Under the pieces are notes generated by a model that searched no databases, had not been told where the DNA came from, and was given only the letters and a program-made list of their open reading frames with translations. Positions 1 through 7,954 of a stretch of 48,117 bases of DNA are shown here, in pieces. This stretch comes from Cryobacterium sp. (GTDB taxonomy: Bacteria > Actinomycetota > Actinomycetes > Actinomycetales > Microbacteriaceae), in NCBI RefSeq assembly GCF_025463825.1, contig NZ_JAODBG010000105.1, forward strand, positions 1 to 48,117. Reading direction: 5' to 3'. A program made the translations under genes and the position numbers. The first letter of the stretch is position 1. The number at the start of each line of letters is the position of its first letter.

Positions 1-2
1 AC

Positions 3-116
3 CGTCTCGACCAGTACTGGGCCGAGCACCCCGAACGCTTCAGACGGCGCCCGACCGCACCACAACACCCACTAAAAACCGGAATCAACACCCGCCTGCT
101 GTCTCAGACAGGTTGA
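3..116 (+). CDS. IS3/IS481-type transposase, C-terminal fragment (runs in from the left edge)
   Basis: The frame is open from the first bases and ends at TGA 114-116. The readable tail includes LDQYWAEHPERFRRRP, followed by a short TGINTRLL-type end. The W-x-x-x-x-PERF pattern just before the stop is typical of the extreme C-terminus of DDE transposases of the IS3/IS481 group. The gene begins outside the window, so the catalytic domain cannot be checked. The bases after the stop (TGTCTCAGACAGGTTGACAA straddles it) probably form the terminal inverted repeat, but the partner repeat is not visible. The family assignment is by recognition of a short tail only. Confidence 0.6.
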   Translation, partial: RLDQYWAEHPERFRRRPTAPQHPLKTGINTRLLSQTG

Positions 117-165
117 CAACTTCCGTGCGCCGGACGCAATTGTCCGCAGCGGGAACAGTCGGGGG

Positions 166-1704
166 CTACTCGCCCTCGAGCGCCCGCTTCTCAGCTTCGA
201 GCTCTTCCCGTTCGGTGGCGTCGACTATGCGCTTGGCGTCGATACCCACCAGCGAGTGGCGGCGGCCATAGGCGAAGTAGACGATGAAGCCGAGCAGCAG
301 CCAGACCGCGAATCGCGCCCAGGTGAGGGTCGTGAGGTTGAGCATCAGCCAGAAGCACAGCACAGCCGAGAGGATCGGCAGGAACGGCGACCACGGCACC
401 TGGAAGGAGCGCTTCAGATCGGGCCGCTTCTGGCGCAGCACCACGACGGCGATGCTCACGAGCACGAACGCGGACAGCGTGCCGATGTTGATCATCTCTT
501 CGAGCACACCAACGTCGGTCAGCCCGGCGATCAGGGCCACGGCGGCACCGGTGATGATCTGGATGCGCACCGGCGTGCGCCGCTTCTCCGAGGTGACGCT
601 GAGCCAGCGCGGCAGCAGGCCGTCGCGGCTCATGGCGAAGAGCACCCGCGACAGACCGAGCAGCAGGACCATGATCACCGTGGTGAGGCCCGCCAGGATG
701 CCGATGGAGATGACCTGGGCGGCCCAGCCGGCGCCGACGGCCACGAAGGCGGTGGCGAGCGACGCGTTGGGGTCGTCGGCGAGCACGGTGTACGGCACCA
801 TGCCGGTGAGGACCAGGCTCACACCGACGTAGAGCACGGTGACGATGGCCAGGCCGGCGAAGATGCCGCGCGGCAGGGTCTTCTGCGGGTTCTTGACCTC
901 TTCGGCGCTGGTGGCGACCACGTCGAAGCCGATGAACGCGAAGAACACCAGGGAGGCGCCGGCGAGCAGGCCGAAGATGCCGTACTGCGCGGGCGCGGCA
1001 CCGGTCATGAACGAGAACAGCGACTGGGTCCACACGTCGCTGCCGACGCCATCCGTGGTGGGCACGGACTCGGGGATGAACGGCGTGTAGTTGGCCGGAG
1101 TGATGAAGAAGGCGCCGACCACGATGACGAAGAGCACGATCGCCACCTTGATGATGGTGAACACACTGGCCACCCGGGCGGACAACTGGGTGCCCAGCAC
1201 GAGCAGGGTCGTGAAGATGGCGACGATCACGAAGGCGCCCCAACTCACCTGGAGTCCGGCCACGTCGAGGGTCGACGGGATGTCCCAATTCCAGAGTGCG
1301 AAGACGTTGCTGAGGTAGATGCCCCAGTACTTGGCGATCACGGCCGCGGCGGTGAGCATCTCGAGGATCAGGTCCCAGCCGATGATCCAGGCGAGCATCT
1401 CGCCGAGGGTGGCGTAGGTAAAGGTGTACGCGGAACCGGCAACGGGCACCGCGGAGGCGAATTCGGCGTAGCACATGATGGCCAGGGCGCAGGTGATCGC
1501 GGCGAGCACGAAAGCGAGCGTGACGGATGGTCCGGCATAGCTGCCGGCCGCCTTGGCGCCCACGGAGAAAATGCCGGCACCGACGGCGACGGCGACTCCC
1601 ATGACCATCAGGTCCCAGGTGCCCAGGGTGCGTTTGAGGCTGTGCCCCTTTTCCAGGGAATCCGCTATCGATGACTCGATGCTCTTCGTACGCCAGAGAC
1701 TCAT
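166..1704 (-). CDS. APC superfamily amino acid permease (cationic amino acid transporter-like)
   Basis: Integral membrane transporter of about 512 residues, predicted to import amino acids by proton or substrate coupling. It starts MSLWRTKSIE, then has GTWDLMVMGVAVAVGAGIF (the conserved APC helix-1 G-x-G-I-F motif), and about 12 hydrophobic segments such as AFIGFDVVATSAEE, the substrate-site helix 6 motif shared by CAT/YfnA-type permeases. The C-terminus is a charged cytoplasmic tail rich in E, K and R. An in-frame TTG lies 30 nt upstream (1734), but the ATG at 1704 matches the usual N-terminus of the family, so it was chosen. No clear ribosome binding site is seen at either. The gene is alone on its strand. 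A DosR-like box lies about 60 nt upstream. Substrate specificity cannot be told from sequence. Confidence 0.9.
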   Translation of the reverse strand: MSLWRTKSIESSIADSLEKGHSLKRTLGTWDLMVMGVAVAVGAGIFSVGAKAAGSYAGPSVTLAFVLAAITCALAIMCYAEFASAVPVAGSAYTFTYATLGEMLAWIIGWDLILEMLTAAAVIAKYWGIYLSNVFALWNWDIPSTLDVAGLQVSWGAFVIVAIFTTLLVLGTQLSARVASVFTIIKVAIVLFVIVVGAFFITPANYTPFIPESVPTTDGVGSDVWTQSLFSFMTGAAPAQYGIFGLLAGASLVFFAFIGFDVVATSAEEVKNPQKTLPRGIFAGLAIVTVLYVGVSLVLTGMVPYTVLADDPNASLATAFVAVGAGWAAQVISIGILAGLTTVIMVLLLGLSRVLFAMSRDGLLPRWLSVTSEKRRTPVRIQIITGAAVALIAGLTDVGVLEEMINIGTLSAFVLVSIAVVVLRQKRPDLKRSFQVPWSPFLPILSAVLCFWLMLNLTTLTWARFAVWLLLGFIVYFAYGRRHSLVGIDAKRIVDATEREELEAEKRALEGE

Positions 1705-1762
1705 GAGGAGGGTTCCGTTCCGTCTAAAGCTCAAGTTTAGGGCGACCCGTTCCCCAGCGGCA

Positions 1763-1775
1763 GACCAAAAGTCCC
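1763..1775 (-). promoter_or_regulatory. Possible DosR/DevR-like box upstream of the permease
   Basis: On the minus strand the bases read GGGACTTTTGGTC, followed by T. This resembles the GGGACTT-NN-G-NCCC consensus recognised by DosR-type NarL-family regulators, but the right half is imperfect. It lies about 60 nt before the permease start, and a NarL-type regulator gene is only 0.7 kb away. It may be chance. Confidence 0.2.
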
Positions 1776-1833
1776 TACCGGACTCCCCCTCGCGGTGCAG
1801 GGCCCGGCAGAGACTTTCGATGGTGGCCGAGGG

Positions 1834-2238
1834 TCACCGTACCCCGGCCGGCACCGGCGTACGACCGCGCATCAGGATCAGCACGATCGCGAGCACGGCG
1901 AGCGCGATGCCCACCGTCGCTGCGATCACGGCCGCCGCCGGCACCCCCGGCACGAAGAAGGCCGGCAGCGCGGTCAGCGTCGACAGGGCCCGGGTGGCGA
2001 TGATCGTCCAGCTGGGCCACCCCGCTCCGCGCCAGGCGAACGGCACCAGAACCACGGTGATCGCGCCGAGCCCGATCGCCGTCGCCGCCACCACGACCGG
2101 CAGGAGGGCGTCGGAGGCGAGTTGGCTGATGCCCCCGGCGATATCGGCCAGGCCCAGCAGCGCGGCCAGGACCAGGCCCACCTTCGTGGTGGTTCCGGTG
2201 GCCCCGGGGGCCTGGGTGTCCAAAGTGTTCGCGTTCAT
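1834..2238 (-). CDS. Small hydrophobic membrane protein, unknown function
   Basis: 134 residues starting MNANTLDTQAPGATG. There are four hydrophobic stretches (around KVGLVLAALLGLADIAG, LLPVVVAATAIGLGAITVVLVPFAW, IIATRALSTLTALPAFFV, and the helix ending AVLAIVLILMRG), so it is a predicted four-helix inner-membrane protein. The start at 2238 was chosen because AGGAAGG sits six bases before it. The ATG two codons earlier touches that ribosome binding site and is too close, and the longer upstream frame is not convincing as protein. It is divergent from the response regulator at 2422. No family is recognised. A role linked to the adjacent two-component system is only suggested by position. Confidence 0.75.
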   Translation of the reverse strand: MNANTLDTQAPGATGTTTKVGLVLAALLGLADIAGGISQLASDALLPVVVAATAIGLGAITVVLVPFAWRGAGWPSWTIIATRALSTLTALPAFFVPGVPAAAVIAATVGIALAVLAIVLILMRGRTPVPAGVR

Positions 2239-2409
2239 GATCATCCTTCCTGTTGGGGCATCCGCCGGATGCCGATCGGTTACCACCGACTCTCTCCTGC
2301 GACGAGCGTTGGACCCACAGGGCCTGCCCGCCTCCGCGCCGGACGAACCGGGAAGAATTGACCGGTACGGATAGGGGCCTGCCCCCACTCGCCGGTACCC
2401 CAAGCCGGT

Positions 2410-2415
2410 CATACT
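2410..2415 (+). promoter_or_regulatory. -10-like hexamer for a leaderless response-regulator mRNA
   Basis: CATACT ends six bases before the ATG at 2422 and no Shine-Dalgarno lies between them. This spacing puts the transcription start at or next to the start codon, as in actinobacterial leaderless transcripts. No good -35 is visible. Confidence 0.4.
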
Positions 2416-2421
2416 CGCTGC

Positions 2422-3114
2422 ATGATGCACACAGAGGCCGGTGCGGCGGCGGGGGCAGACGAGGGCGCTCACCCGCAGGCGAAGCCCATCCGCGTGTTAC
2501 TCGCTGACGACCATCCGATGATCCGGCGGGGTCTGATGTCGCTGCTGTCGACCCTGCCCGGCGTGGTGGTGGTCGGGCAGGCGGGGAACGGCCGTGAGGT
2601 GCTGCGCGAGGCGGCGGTGGCCCGGCCGGATGTCGTGGTCATGGACCTCCGGATGCCTGGAGTGGATGGCGTGGAGACGACCAGGCTGCTCGCCCGCGAC
2701 CACCCCGACGTCGCCGTGCTGGTGCTCACCATGTTCGACGAGGACCAGCTGATCAGCGAGGCGCTCGCCGCGGGCGCGCGTGGCTATCTGCTGAAGGGCG
2801 CGGAGCAGGACGAGATCGAACGGGCCATCCGCGCGGTCGCGGCGGGCGACGTGATCTTCAGTGCCACCGTCGCCGACCGTGTCCTGCGCAGCGCGACAGC
2901 CCCTGCGCCGGCGCTGCCCGCCCTGAGTCACCGCGAGGGTCAGGTGCTCGACCTCATCGCCTCCGGGCTCGGCAACGACGCGATCGCCCGCCGGCTCTCA
3001 CTCGCGCCGAAGACCGTGGGCAACCACATCTCGTCCATCTTCCTGAAGCTGGGCGTGGCCACTCGCAGCGAGGCCATCGTCCTCGCCCGCGAAGCCGGCC
3101 TCGGACGGCGGTGA
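2422..3114 (+). CDS. NarL/FixJ-family response regulator (REC + LuxR HTH)
   Basis: 230 residues. The receiver domain starts IRVLLADDHPMIRRG (acidic pair D29/D30) with the phospho-acceptor Asp75 in VVVMDLRMPG and the conserved Lys in YLLKGA. A LuxR-type helix-turn-helix fills the C-terminus (LSHREGQVLDLIASG, then NDAIARRLSLAPKTVGNHIS). It should bind DNA after phosphorylation by the kinase encoded directly downstream. Its stop overlaps a GTG at 3111 that looks like the true kinase start, so the pair was translationally coupled. An ATG immediately follows the first (2425), so the exact start may differ by one codon. The first 20 residues are low-complexity and poorly conserved in look. The stimulus is unknown. 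Confidence 0.93.
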   Translation: MMHTEAGAAAGADEGAHPQAKPIRVLLADDHPMIRRGLMSLLSTLPGVVVVGQAGNGREVLREAAVARPDVVVMDLRMPGVDGVETTRLLARDHPDVAVLVLTMFDEDQLISEALAAGARGYLLKGAEQDEIERAIRAVAAGDVIFSATVADRVLRSATAPAPALPALSHREGQVLDLIASGLGNDAIARRLSLAPKTVGNHISSIFLKLGVATRSEAIVLAREAGLGRR

Positions 3115-5218
3115 GCGCCGTGATCGGGCGCGGCCGGATGCTCGCGGGGTGGTCCGCGCTGCGGCGCCCCCGGGCAGCCCGGGCACTGCTACTCGGGCTG
3201 ATCGGTGTGGGGTCCTGCTGCTGGCCACCGTCGCCGTAGCGGCGCTGGCCCTCGACGCCGACTGGACCGACCTGGTCGACAGCTACACCGTCACCAACGT
3301 GGTCTTCGGCCTCGCTTTCGGGGTGTCCGGCGGTTTGATCGCCTGGTCCCGGCCGACGAACGGGGTCGGCTGGATCTTCCTGGCCGGCGCGGTCGGGCAT
3401 CTGGTCACCGCCGCGGCCGGCGTGGTCATGTTCTACGGCATCGAGTCGGGCTGGCCGGAGGTCGGCAGCCGAATGCTGGCGAGCGTCTACATCGTGGCCT
3501 GGCAGGTGGGGATCGCCGGGCTCTTCCCGCTGGCCTTGTTGTTGTTCCCCGACGGCCGGCTGCCCTCGCCGCGCTGGCGCCCGCTGGCCTGGCTGATAGT
3601 GCTGTCCATGCTGTTCCAGATGACCACCGGCGTGGTCTCCCGGGACCCGTCCGGTCCGCCCCGTGCCCAGACGTCGATCCTCTCCGTCGGTCTGGTCCTG
3701 CCGACGATCGTCGAGGCCGCCGGCGGTATCGTCGCCTCCGGCGTGTTCGTGGCCTGCATCGTGTCCCTGGTGCTCCGCTACCGACGCGGCGACGAGCAGA
3801 CCCGGATGCAACTGCTGTGGGTCATTCTCGCCATCGTGATCCTGGGCGTGGTCAATGGCCAGCGCTTCGTCACGGGCAACGGGCCGATCCTGTTCCTGCT
3901 CACCTCGGTGCTCATCCCCCTGTCCATCGCGATCGCCATCGTGCGACACGGGCTGCTCGACATCCGCCTGGTGCTCTCCCGCACCCTGTTGTACGTGCTG
4001 GCCGTGTCGACGCTCGTGGCGGTCTACGCAGGACTCGTCGCCGGTCTCTCGCTCGTGGTGCCGGCCGCCTTCGGGCGCACGGTGGCGATCGGGGCCGCCA
4101 TCGTGGTGGCGCTGGGCTTCAACCCGCTGCGCCTCTACCTTCGGCGGCTGATCGACCGGGCCTTCTACGGCACGAGGGCCGATCCGACGGCCACCATGGT
4201 GTGCCTGGGCGAGGGCCTGCGCTCCACCGGCGACCTCGGCGACGTCATCGAGCATGCCCGGCTGGCCTTGCGGATGCCGTACCTGGCCCTGGTCCCGGCG
4301 CTGGGCGACCGGATCTACGAGTCGGGTATGCCGCCGGCCGAGGGGAACACCCGACCGGCCGGCACCGACGGGAGGCCGGGCGGGCCGCACACCGAGGTGC
4401 CGTTGACCTACCGCGACCGGGTCGTCGGCCGACTCCTGGTCGGGCTGCGGCGAGGGGAGCGGGTCCTGCACGAGGACGACCGCCGAGCGATCGCCCTCAT
4501 CGCCGCGCCCCTCGCCGTTGCCCTGCATGCGGTCGGCCTCACCGAGCAGGTGCAGGCCGCTCGCACCGCCGTGGTGGAGGCGCGGGAAGAGGAGCGGGTG
4601 CTGCTGCAGCGCGAACTGCACGACGGTTTGGGACCCCTGCTCACCAGTGCCGCGCTGCAGGCCGACGCGACCTCGAACATCCTGCGCACCGACCCGGACA
4701 CGGCGGAACAGTTACTGCGCACCGTGCGCGAAACCGTGCGGCAGGCCCTCAAGGACGTGCGCCGGGTGGTCTACGGGCTACGCCCCATCGAATTGGACGA
4801 ACTCGGCCTCGTCGATGCCCTGCGCCAGCGCACCCGGCAACCGGTGATCGTCGGCGAGCGCACCATCGAGTTCGTCGTGCGCGCCGAGGCCTTGCCCCCG
4901 CTCACCCCGGCCGTGGAACTGGCCGCCTTCCGGATCGCCATGGAGGCGGTGTCGAATGTGCTGCGGCACTCTGAGGCCACCCGGTGCGTGATCACCGTGA
5001 GCGCCTCAGACGAGACGCTGGCCCTCACCGTGACCGACAACGGCATCGCCGGCAACGGCATCGCCGGCAACGGCGGGACCTCGACGCCGGGCGATGCCGG
5101 GGTGGGCTTGCGGTCGATGGCCGAACGCGCGGAGGAACTCGGTGGATCGGCCACCGGCGGACCGGCACCGAGCGGCTGGCGGGTGCGGCTGGAAATTCCT
5201 ATGCCTCCGCCGGCTTGA
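3111..5218 (+). CDS. Sensor histidine kinase (HisKA_3/NarX type), apparent N-terminal frameshift
   Basis: Membrane sensor kinase partner of the preceding regulator. The N-terminal half has about seven to eight hydrophobic helices. The kinase core shows the HisKA_3 motif RELHDGLGPLL (phospho-acceptor His at codon 4619-4621), the VSNVLRHS N-box and the GVGLRSM G-box. The uninterrupted frame begins only at GTG 3149 and gives an odd, proline-rich N-terminus. The better start is GTG 3111, overlapping the regulator stop (GTGA). It reads VSAVIGRGRMLAGWSALRRP then LLLGLIGVG, but in another frame. One extra G in the G4 run at 3209-3212 would join it to VLLLATVAVAAL, making a normal first helix. A 15-bp tandem duplication at 5039-5068 (encoding NGIAG twice) lies next to the ATP-binding Asp. 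Kinase identity is certain. The start depends on the frameshift call. Confidence 0.88.
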
Positions 5219-5230
5219 ACGAATCCTCTG

Positions 5231-5311
5231 AGAGAACAGCAAGAACCCCCGAACGGGGAGTGCGACCGGGTGCTCTGCACGTTCTCTTGCGCGTGTCCCA
5301 GCCGGACACGC
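5231..5311 (+). other. Structured intergenic RNA region between kinase and SDR
   Basis: AGAGAAC (5231-5237) pairs with GTTCTCT (5281-5287) and encloses two smaller stems, CCCC/GGGG (5247-5258) and GTGC/GCAC (5260-5280), like a multi-branched junction. A separate perfect hairpin follows: GCGTGTCC (5291-5298), loop CAGCC, GGACACGC (5304-5311). No U-run follows, so this is not a classical terminator. It may be the end of the two-component mRNA or a leader element for the SDR gene. Confidence 0.35.
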
Positions 5312-5324
5312 CATCGAAGAAAGT

Positions 5325-6092
5325 GTGCGCTTGAACTCCAACGGATTCCAGGACCAGGTCGTCTTCATCACCGGAGGAGCCTCGGGGCTCGGGCTGGCCG
5401 CGGCCCGCCGGTTCGCCGCCGAGGGCGCCACGATCGCCATCGCCGACCTCAACACCGAGGCCGCCGAGACTGCCGCAGCGAAGTTCGCCGGCGCGATCGC
5501 CATCACGGTCGACGTGTCCAGGCCCGAGCAGGTCGAGGCCGCCTTCCAGACCGCGATGGAGAAGCTCGGCAAGGTCAACGTGATCTTCAACAACGCCGGC
5601 ATCGACGGCAAGCAGCAGCGCCTGCACGAGATGGACCTGACGAACTGGGACCTCGTTTCCCGCGTCAACGGCGACGGCGCATTCTTCGTGCTCAAGTACG
5701 GCATCGCGGCGCTCCTCGCCTCCGGCGGCGGCAACGTGGTCAGCACGGCGTCCACCGTTGGCCTGGCGGCGCAGGAGCACATCTCCCCCTACTCCTTCAC
5801 CAAGGGCGGCCTGGTGAACCTCACCAAGTCGGCCGCCGTCGAGTACGCCAAGGACAACATCCGCATCAACGCCGTGGCCCCGACCGCGGTGCGTAACCCG
5901 CTGGTGGAACACTTCATCGACAGTGCCGAGGACCCCAAGGCCATGCACGAGCTCATGGAGAACTTCAACCCGATCCCCGGCATGCCCACCCCGGATGACG
6001 TCGCCGACGCTGTACTGTTCCTCGCGTCGAACGAGGCCACCTGGATCACCGGCCACACCCTCCCGGTCGACGGCGGCTACCTCGCCCGCTGA
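5325..6092 (+). CDS. SDR family NAD(P)-dependent oxidoreductase
   Basis: 255-residue classical short-chain dehydrogenase/reductase. It has the Rossmann glycine motif TGGASGLG near residue 17, the NNAG motif, a catalytic Ser in VSTAST, and the Y-x-x-x-K pair in SPYSFTKGG. It ends with the usual ITGHTLPVDGGYLAR cofactor/substrate lobe. The full-length domain is intact and should reduce or oxidise a carbonyl/hydroxyl. The substrate is not predictable, although 3-oxoacyl-reductase-like or glucose-dehydrogenase-like activity is common. The start is either GTG 5325 or TTG 5331. The GAAGAAAG upstream fits TTG 5331 slightly better, so the first two residues are uncertain. It is followed by a strong terminator hairpin at 6179-6206. 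Confidence 0.9.
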   Translation: MRLNSNGFQDQVVFITGGASGLGLAAARRFAAEGATIAIADLNTEAAETAAAKFAGAIAITVDVSRPEQVEAAFQTAMEKLGKVNVIFNNAGIDGKQQRLHEMDLTNWDLVSRVNGDGAFFVLKYGIAALLASGGGNVVSTASTVGLAAQEHISPYSFTKGGLVNLTKSAAVEYAKDNIRINAVAPTAVRNPLVEHFIDSAEDPKAMHELMENFNPIPGMPTPDDVADAVLFLASNEATWITGHTLPVDGGYLAR

Positions 6093-6126
6093 CACCGCTG
6101 CCGGCCGAACGTCGGCTGGGTGAACC

Positions 6127-6142
6127 CTCACGATTTCGTGAG
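6127..6142. promoter_or_regulatory. Perfect 16-bp palindrome, candidate operator
   Basis: CTCACGATTTCGTGAG is a perfect inverted repeat (7-bp arms, 2-bp centre) located between the SDR stop and the terminator-like hairpin, 130 bp before the PfpI gene. The size and symmetry fit a dimeric repressor site, but no regulator is known for it. Confidence 0.3.
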
Positions 6143-6178
6143 TATCGACGGGCGGCCCTGCGGTCGTGGCTATGGTGT

Positions 6179-6206
6179 GTCGGGGAGGCCGGTCGGCCTC
6201 CCCGAC
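6179..6206 (+). terminator. Rho-independent terminator-like hairpin after the SDR gene
   Basis: A 12-bp perfect stem (GTCGGGGAGGCC / GGCCTCCCCGAC) with a 4-nt loop GGTC is followed by TTTCGTT. It lies 87 bp past the SDR stop and before the PfpI start, so it should end SDR transcription. The U-tract is short. Confidence 0.65.
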
Positions 6207-6272
6207 TTTCGTTGGATCGACACCCGACTCCGGATCGACTCCGTTGTCTCGACGCAGAATGAGGAGAACACC

Positions 6273-6827
6273 ATGACGACCACCGAACTTTCCGGCAAGC
6301 GCATCGCCTTCCTGCTCACCGACGGTTACGAGGACAGCGAGCTGTCGAGCCCCTGGCAGGCCGTGACGGATGCCGGCGCCACGGCCGTTCTCGTCTCCCC
6401 GGCCGCCGAGAGCGTCACGGGAAAGAAGGGCCATTCGCAGTATGTGGACCTGGCCGTCGCCGACGCGAAGGCCGCCGACTTCGACGCCCTCGTGCTACCC
6501 GGCGGCGTCGTGAACGCCGACCACCTCCGCACCAATGAGAACGCCGTCGCGTTCACCCGGGCCTTCTTCGAGGCGCACAAGCCGGTATCGGCCATCTGCC
6601 ACGCCGCCTGGATCCTGATCGAGGCTGGCGTGGTCGATGGGCGCACCCTGACCTCCTATCCGAGCCTGAAAACCGACCTGCGGAACGCGGGCGCGACCTG
6701 GGTCGACGAGGAGGTCGTGGTGGATGCCGGCCTGGTCTCCAGCCGCACCCCGGATGACCTGCCCGCGTTCAACGCCAAGGTGATCGAAGAGATCAGCGAA
6801 GGCGCGCACGCCGGCCAGACGACGTAG
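6273..6827 (+). CDS. DJ-1/PfpI family protein (type 1 glutamine amidotransferase-like)
   Basis: 184 residues of the DJ-1/PfpI superfamily, similar to the YhbO/PfpI branch, linked in other bacteria to deglycation or stress protection. It shows the GKRIAFLLTDGYEDSE start with the conserved acidic residue, LVLPGGV, and the nucleophile elbow SAICHAAW with the catalytic Cys followed by His. The ATG at 6273 was chosen because GAGGAGA lies 8 nt upstream and the protein aligns from there. The longer upstream frame has no domain. It stands alone between a terminator and an intergenic palindromic repeat. Whether it is a protease, chaperone or deglycase cannot be told from sequence. The neighbouring fructosamine kinase, a glycation-repair enzyme, makes a protein-repair role attractive. 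Confidence 0.92.
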   Translation: MTTTELSGKRIAFLLTDGYEDSELSSPWQAVTDAGATAVLVSPAAESVTGKKGHSQYVDLAVADAKAADFDALVLPGGVVNADHLRTNENAVAFTRAFFEAHKPVSAICHAAWILIEAGVVDGRTLTSYPSLKTDLRNAGATWVDEEVVVDAGLVSSRTPDDLPAFNAKVIEEISEGAHAGQTT

Positions 6828-6840
6828 CCATCCGGTCGAG

Positions 6841-6975
6841 CCGCGAGTTGCCGCAAGTTCCCCGTCACCGGCGCTCAAGGGGCGTTTCTTCGCAACTCGA
6901 TGGAGGCGCGTCCCGTGACTCGCGCCAAATGACCCCTTCAGGCGCGTCCAAGGGGAAATTCGCGGCAAGTCAGCG
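6841..6975. repeat. Intergenic palindromic repeat (copy A, two adjacent hairpins)
   Basis: Two imperfect stem-loops lie side by side. The first opens with CGAGTTGC and closes with GCAACTCG around 6842-6900. The second runs from about 6919 and contains CGCCAAATGACCCCTT with AAGGGGAAATTCGCGGCAAG as its closing arm. Related sequence lies at 32869-32975 and 36030-36106, so this is a dispersed REP-like family. Confidence 0.5.
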
Positions 6976-6993
6976 GCCGGGCTGGTCCCGCGG

Positions 6994-7794
6994 CTAGTCC
7001 GGGCGGGCGGTCGCGGGCAGTTGGAGGACCGCTTCAGCGGCCTGCTCGAGCGCCCGGCCGTAGGCGGTACCGTGGCCGGCGGCATGCACGGCGAGCGGAT
7101 GCAGCTGGTACAACGGCGTCCGCGCCCGCCAGCCCGGGCGCAGTGGCGCCGCCGACTCGTAGCCGGCGAGGATCTCATCCAGGAACGGGCAGCCGAACAG
7201 GGCCAGCATCGCCAGGTCCGTCTCCCGATGGCCACCGTGCGCGGCAGGGTCGATGAGGACGACCCCGTCCGCCGACCAGAGCACGTTGCCGGTCCAGAGG
7301 TCGCCGTGCACCCGGGCGGGCGGGGCGCCGTCGTCGAAGTCACCGGCCCCGATCCGGGCGCAGCCCGCGTGTACGGCCTCGGCTTGCCGGGCCGTGATGC
7401 CGCCGACGTCGAGGGCGATGTCCAGGTAGGGCAGCACCCGGTACCGCGCGTAGAAGGCTCCCCAGCTGGGTTCGAACGCGGCCGGAAGACTGCGATTGCC
7501 GATGAACAACGGGCCGCTCCAGTTGTCGGGTGGCGCGCCGAACGCGGCGGCACCGGCGGAGTGGGTGACCGACAGCTCGGCACCGAAGGCCCGGGCGGCG
7601 GCCGGAGTGGGCGGGACCTCGTCGACGCTCTCAAGCACGATATGGCCGGGCTCCAGATCGAGCACCTGTGCTGTGCGCACTCCCCCGGGCACCGCCAGCC
7701 AGGCCAGACCGGCGGCTTCGGCCTCGAAGAAACCGGACGGTGCGCCACTGCGGCGCTTGTCGAAGCCCCGGGGGTCGCCGGCGAACTGGTTCAT
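6994..7794 (-). CDS. Fructosamine kinase family protein
   Basis: 266 residues of the fructosamine-3-kinase/ketosamine-kinase family, which phosphorylates Amadori products on proteins or small molecules so that they decompose. It has the aminoglycoside-phosphotransferase-like catalytic motif RVHGDLWTGNVLW (HGD catalytic Asp) and the metal-binding IDPAAHGGHRETDLAML. The start MNQFAGDPRGFDKRR at 7794 has GGAGGG directly before it (unusually close) and gives the normal family length. The frame stays open much further upstream, but that part is translated intergenic sequence. It is divergent from the HTH gene beginning near 7955. Substrate preference is unknown. Confidence 0.9.
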   Translation of the reverse strand: MNQFAGDPRGFDKRRSGAPSGFFEAEAAGLAWLAVPGGVRTAQVLDLEPGHIVLESVDEVPPTPAAARAFGAELSVTHSAGAAAFGAPPDNWSGPLFIGNRSLPAAFEPSWGAFYARYRVLPYLDIALDVGGITARQAEAVHAGCARIGAGDFDDGAPPARVHGDLWTGNVLWSADGVVLIDPAAHGGHRETDLAMLALFGCPFLDEILAGYESAAPLRPGWRARTPLYQLHPLAVHAAGHGTAYGRALEQAAEAVLQLPATARPD

Positions 7795-7954
7795 CCCTCC
7801 ACTCTTGCCGTTTGCGCGCTCCGGCGCTACCTGCCACCCGGACGGGCCTTTCAAGAAGGACAAAGTTCGCAAATAAGGATCGGATGTCCAATCCCATCCT
7901 TTTCCAGTCACTTTTTCCTTTTGAGGGTGCTTTCCAGCCGGCCTCCGCGCCGAC

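Noticed and set aside
256..1674. Long open frame on the plus strand opposite the permease
   Set aside because: Antisense shadow of a clear membrane transporter; composition is His/Asp/Gly-rich without domains.
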